A stretch of DNA of 64,000 nucleotides from Providencia stuartii (GTDB lineage Bacteria > Pseudomonadota > Gammaproteobacteria > Enterobacterales > Enterobacteriaceae), in the NCBI RefSeq assembly GCF_029277985.1, contig NZ_CP119546.1:930001-994000 (forward strand), given 5' to 3'. A program made the position numbers and the translations under genes. Position 1 is the first letter of the stretch; each line of letters opens with the position of its first letter. Of the stretch, positions 63,266 through 64,000 are shown in pieces. A model generated the notes under the pieces. It saw only the letters and a program-made list of their open reading frames with translations. It did no database searches and was not told the DNA's origin.

Positions 63266-63542
63266 TAGCCCAGTTAATATATCAAGTCGTCAACATATGC
63301 TAGGTCATTGGAATATTTTTATTTATCTAGCATGTGTTGTTATATCTAATTTGTAATAAGTTGTGTCTTTTATATATATTCTTAAGTTAACGTTAACATT
63401 TGCAATGCGTTATTTTTTATCTAATTGAATATTAATATATTTTCATTGTTTTATCTCATTGTGCTCGCTTGTGAAAAAGACTTTAAATATTGCGGGTTAG
63501 ATGTATAATTTAAAGTGTGTTAAAAATATAAAGGATATATCA
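63266..63542 (+). promoter_or_regulatory. AT-rich region before the MrpJ-like gene
   Basis: About 277 bases without a gene. The 12-base palindrome GTTAACGTTAAC lies at 63386-63397 and recurs inside the next gene at 63759-63770. It could be an operator. The ribosome site AAGGA lies about seven bases before the MrpJ-like ATG. Confidence 0.45.
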
Positions 63543-63857
63543 ATGGATAATAGAGAACTAAATAGTATTGTTTCGTTATATTTTAAAAATTTGAGGAAAA
63601 AAAATGGAATGACTGGCTACCAATTAGCGAAAAAGCTTGGTTTGAGCCAGCAGCAACTTTCTCGTTATGAAACGGGTAAAGTGAATTATAATATCACGTT
63701 GATTAATCAATTAATGATAGAGTTAAACGGTGATTGGGCTGATTTTATAGCTAAAACTGTTAACGTTAACAATCAGATTGTGACTGAAAAAACGATAGAA
63801 GAGAATAATATATATCTGAAGGTTCTTAATAAAACACCGAAATACTATTGGTCATAA
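63543..63857 (+). CDS. MrpJ-like HTH transcriptional regulator
   Basis: A 104-residue XRE-type regulator. ATG 63543 is chosen over an upstream in-frame codon at 63501 because AAGGATATATCA precedes it. The helix-turn-helix reads GYQLAKKLGLSQQQLSRYETGK; the SQQQxSRYExG core is a hallmark of the Proteus/Providencia MrpJ family. MrpJ regulators are usually linked to MR/P-type fimbrial operons and repress motility. This one is not next to a fimbrial operon within the window. The 143 bases after it show no gene. Confidence 0.82.
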   Translation: MDNRELNSIVSLYFKNLRKKNGMTGYQLAKKLGLSQQQLSRYETGKVNYNITLINQLMIELNGDWADFIAKTVNVNNQIVTEKTIEENNIYLKVLNKTPKYYWS

Positions 63858-64000
63858 CGTTATATCATTAACTAATTTTATCTTTGCTTGTCTTCTTAAA
63901 TGGGTAATACTTTGAATGCAGTTTTCAGTACCGCATTATGGCAATAATTTATCGGATTCTATCGGGCATTAATTTTAATCTAGAGTGCATAATCACATGG

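Overview
The window looks like chromosome from a Morganellaceae enterobacterium, most likely Providencia. That is an inference from the AT-rich enterobacterial coding style, the tktA-epd-pgk-fbaA core block, MR/P-type fimbrial genes with an MrpJ-like regulator, and close resemblance of housekeeping proteins (YbiI, ElaA, CptA, Kch) to E. coli counterparts. I see no rRNA, tRNA, CRISPR array or complete mobile element.

Layout. (1) 1-3.5 kb: the end of a chaperone-usher fimbrial operon, four minor pilin-like subunits in overlapping frames and then a two-domain MrpH-like tip adhesin. (2) 3.5-5.8 kb: a scar with a decayed IS3-type transposase, a fragment of a duplicated membrane-protein gene, an orphan haem-oxygenase-like diiron oxidase and the intact membrane-protein gene. 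(3) 6.3-12.0 kb: central carbon metabolism (tktA, epd, pgk, fbaA). (4) 12.1-17.2 kb: small unknown genes, then a LysR regulator facing an ankyrin/deaminase/permease operon. (5) 17.2-26.1 kb: an iron region with three Fur-box-like sites. It holds a PchR-like AraC regulator, a siderophore receptor, a small membrane protein, a PepSY protein and an RhtX/FptX permease in the gene order of the Pseudomonas fptABCX pyochelin uptake operon, plus a second TonB receptor on the opposite strand.

(6) 26.4-53.6 kb: a complete 4-hydroxyphenylacetate catabolic cluster. hpaR is divergent from hpaG1-G2-E-D-F, a Bcr/CflA transporter, a succinate-semialdehyde dehydrogenase and hpaH-I-X-A. hpaB-hpaC, which directly follow hpaA in E. 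coli, lie about 13 kb away. The space between holds a more AT-rich cellulose module in the same orientation: a BcsP-like gene, bcsA, bcsB, bcsC, bcsD, a GGDEF diguanylate cyclase, a galU paralogue and a short LysR. The module covers substrate supply (UDP-glucose), allosteric activator (c-di-GMP), synthase, export and crystallisation subunit. bcsC is frameshifted near its 5' end in a run of six A, so the system may be off, phase-variable or mis-sequenced.

(7) 53.7-64 kb: a BetT-like BCCT transporter, ybiI, elaA, a repeat-rich lipoprotein, a DUF421 protein, cptA, kch, an isolated ccmA-ccmB pair and an MrpJ-like HTH regulator.

The strongest points for follow-up are the cellulose island inside the hpa cluster, the bcsC frameshift, the fptABCX-like uptake operon with no synthesis genes in view, and the orphan diiron-oxidase-like enzyme. 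All family names come from reading protein sequences by eye; no database search was run.
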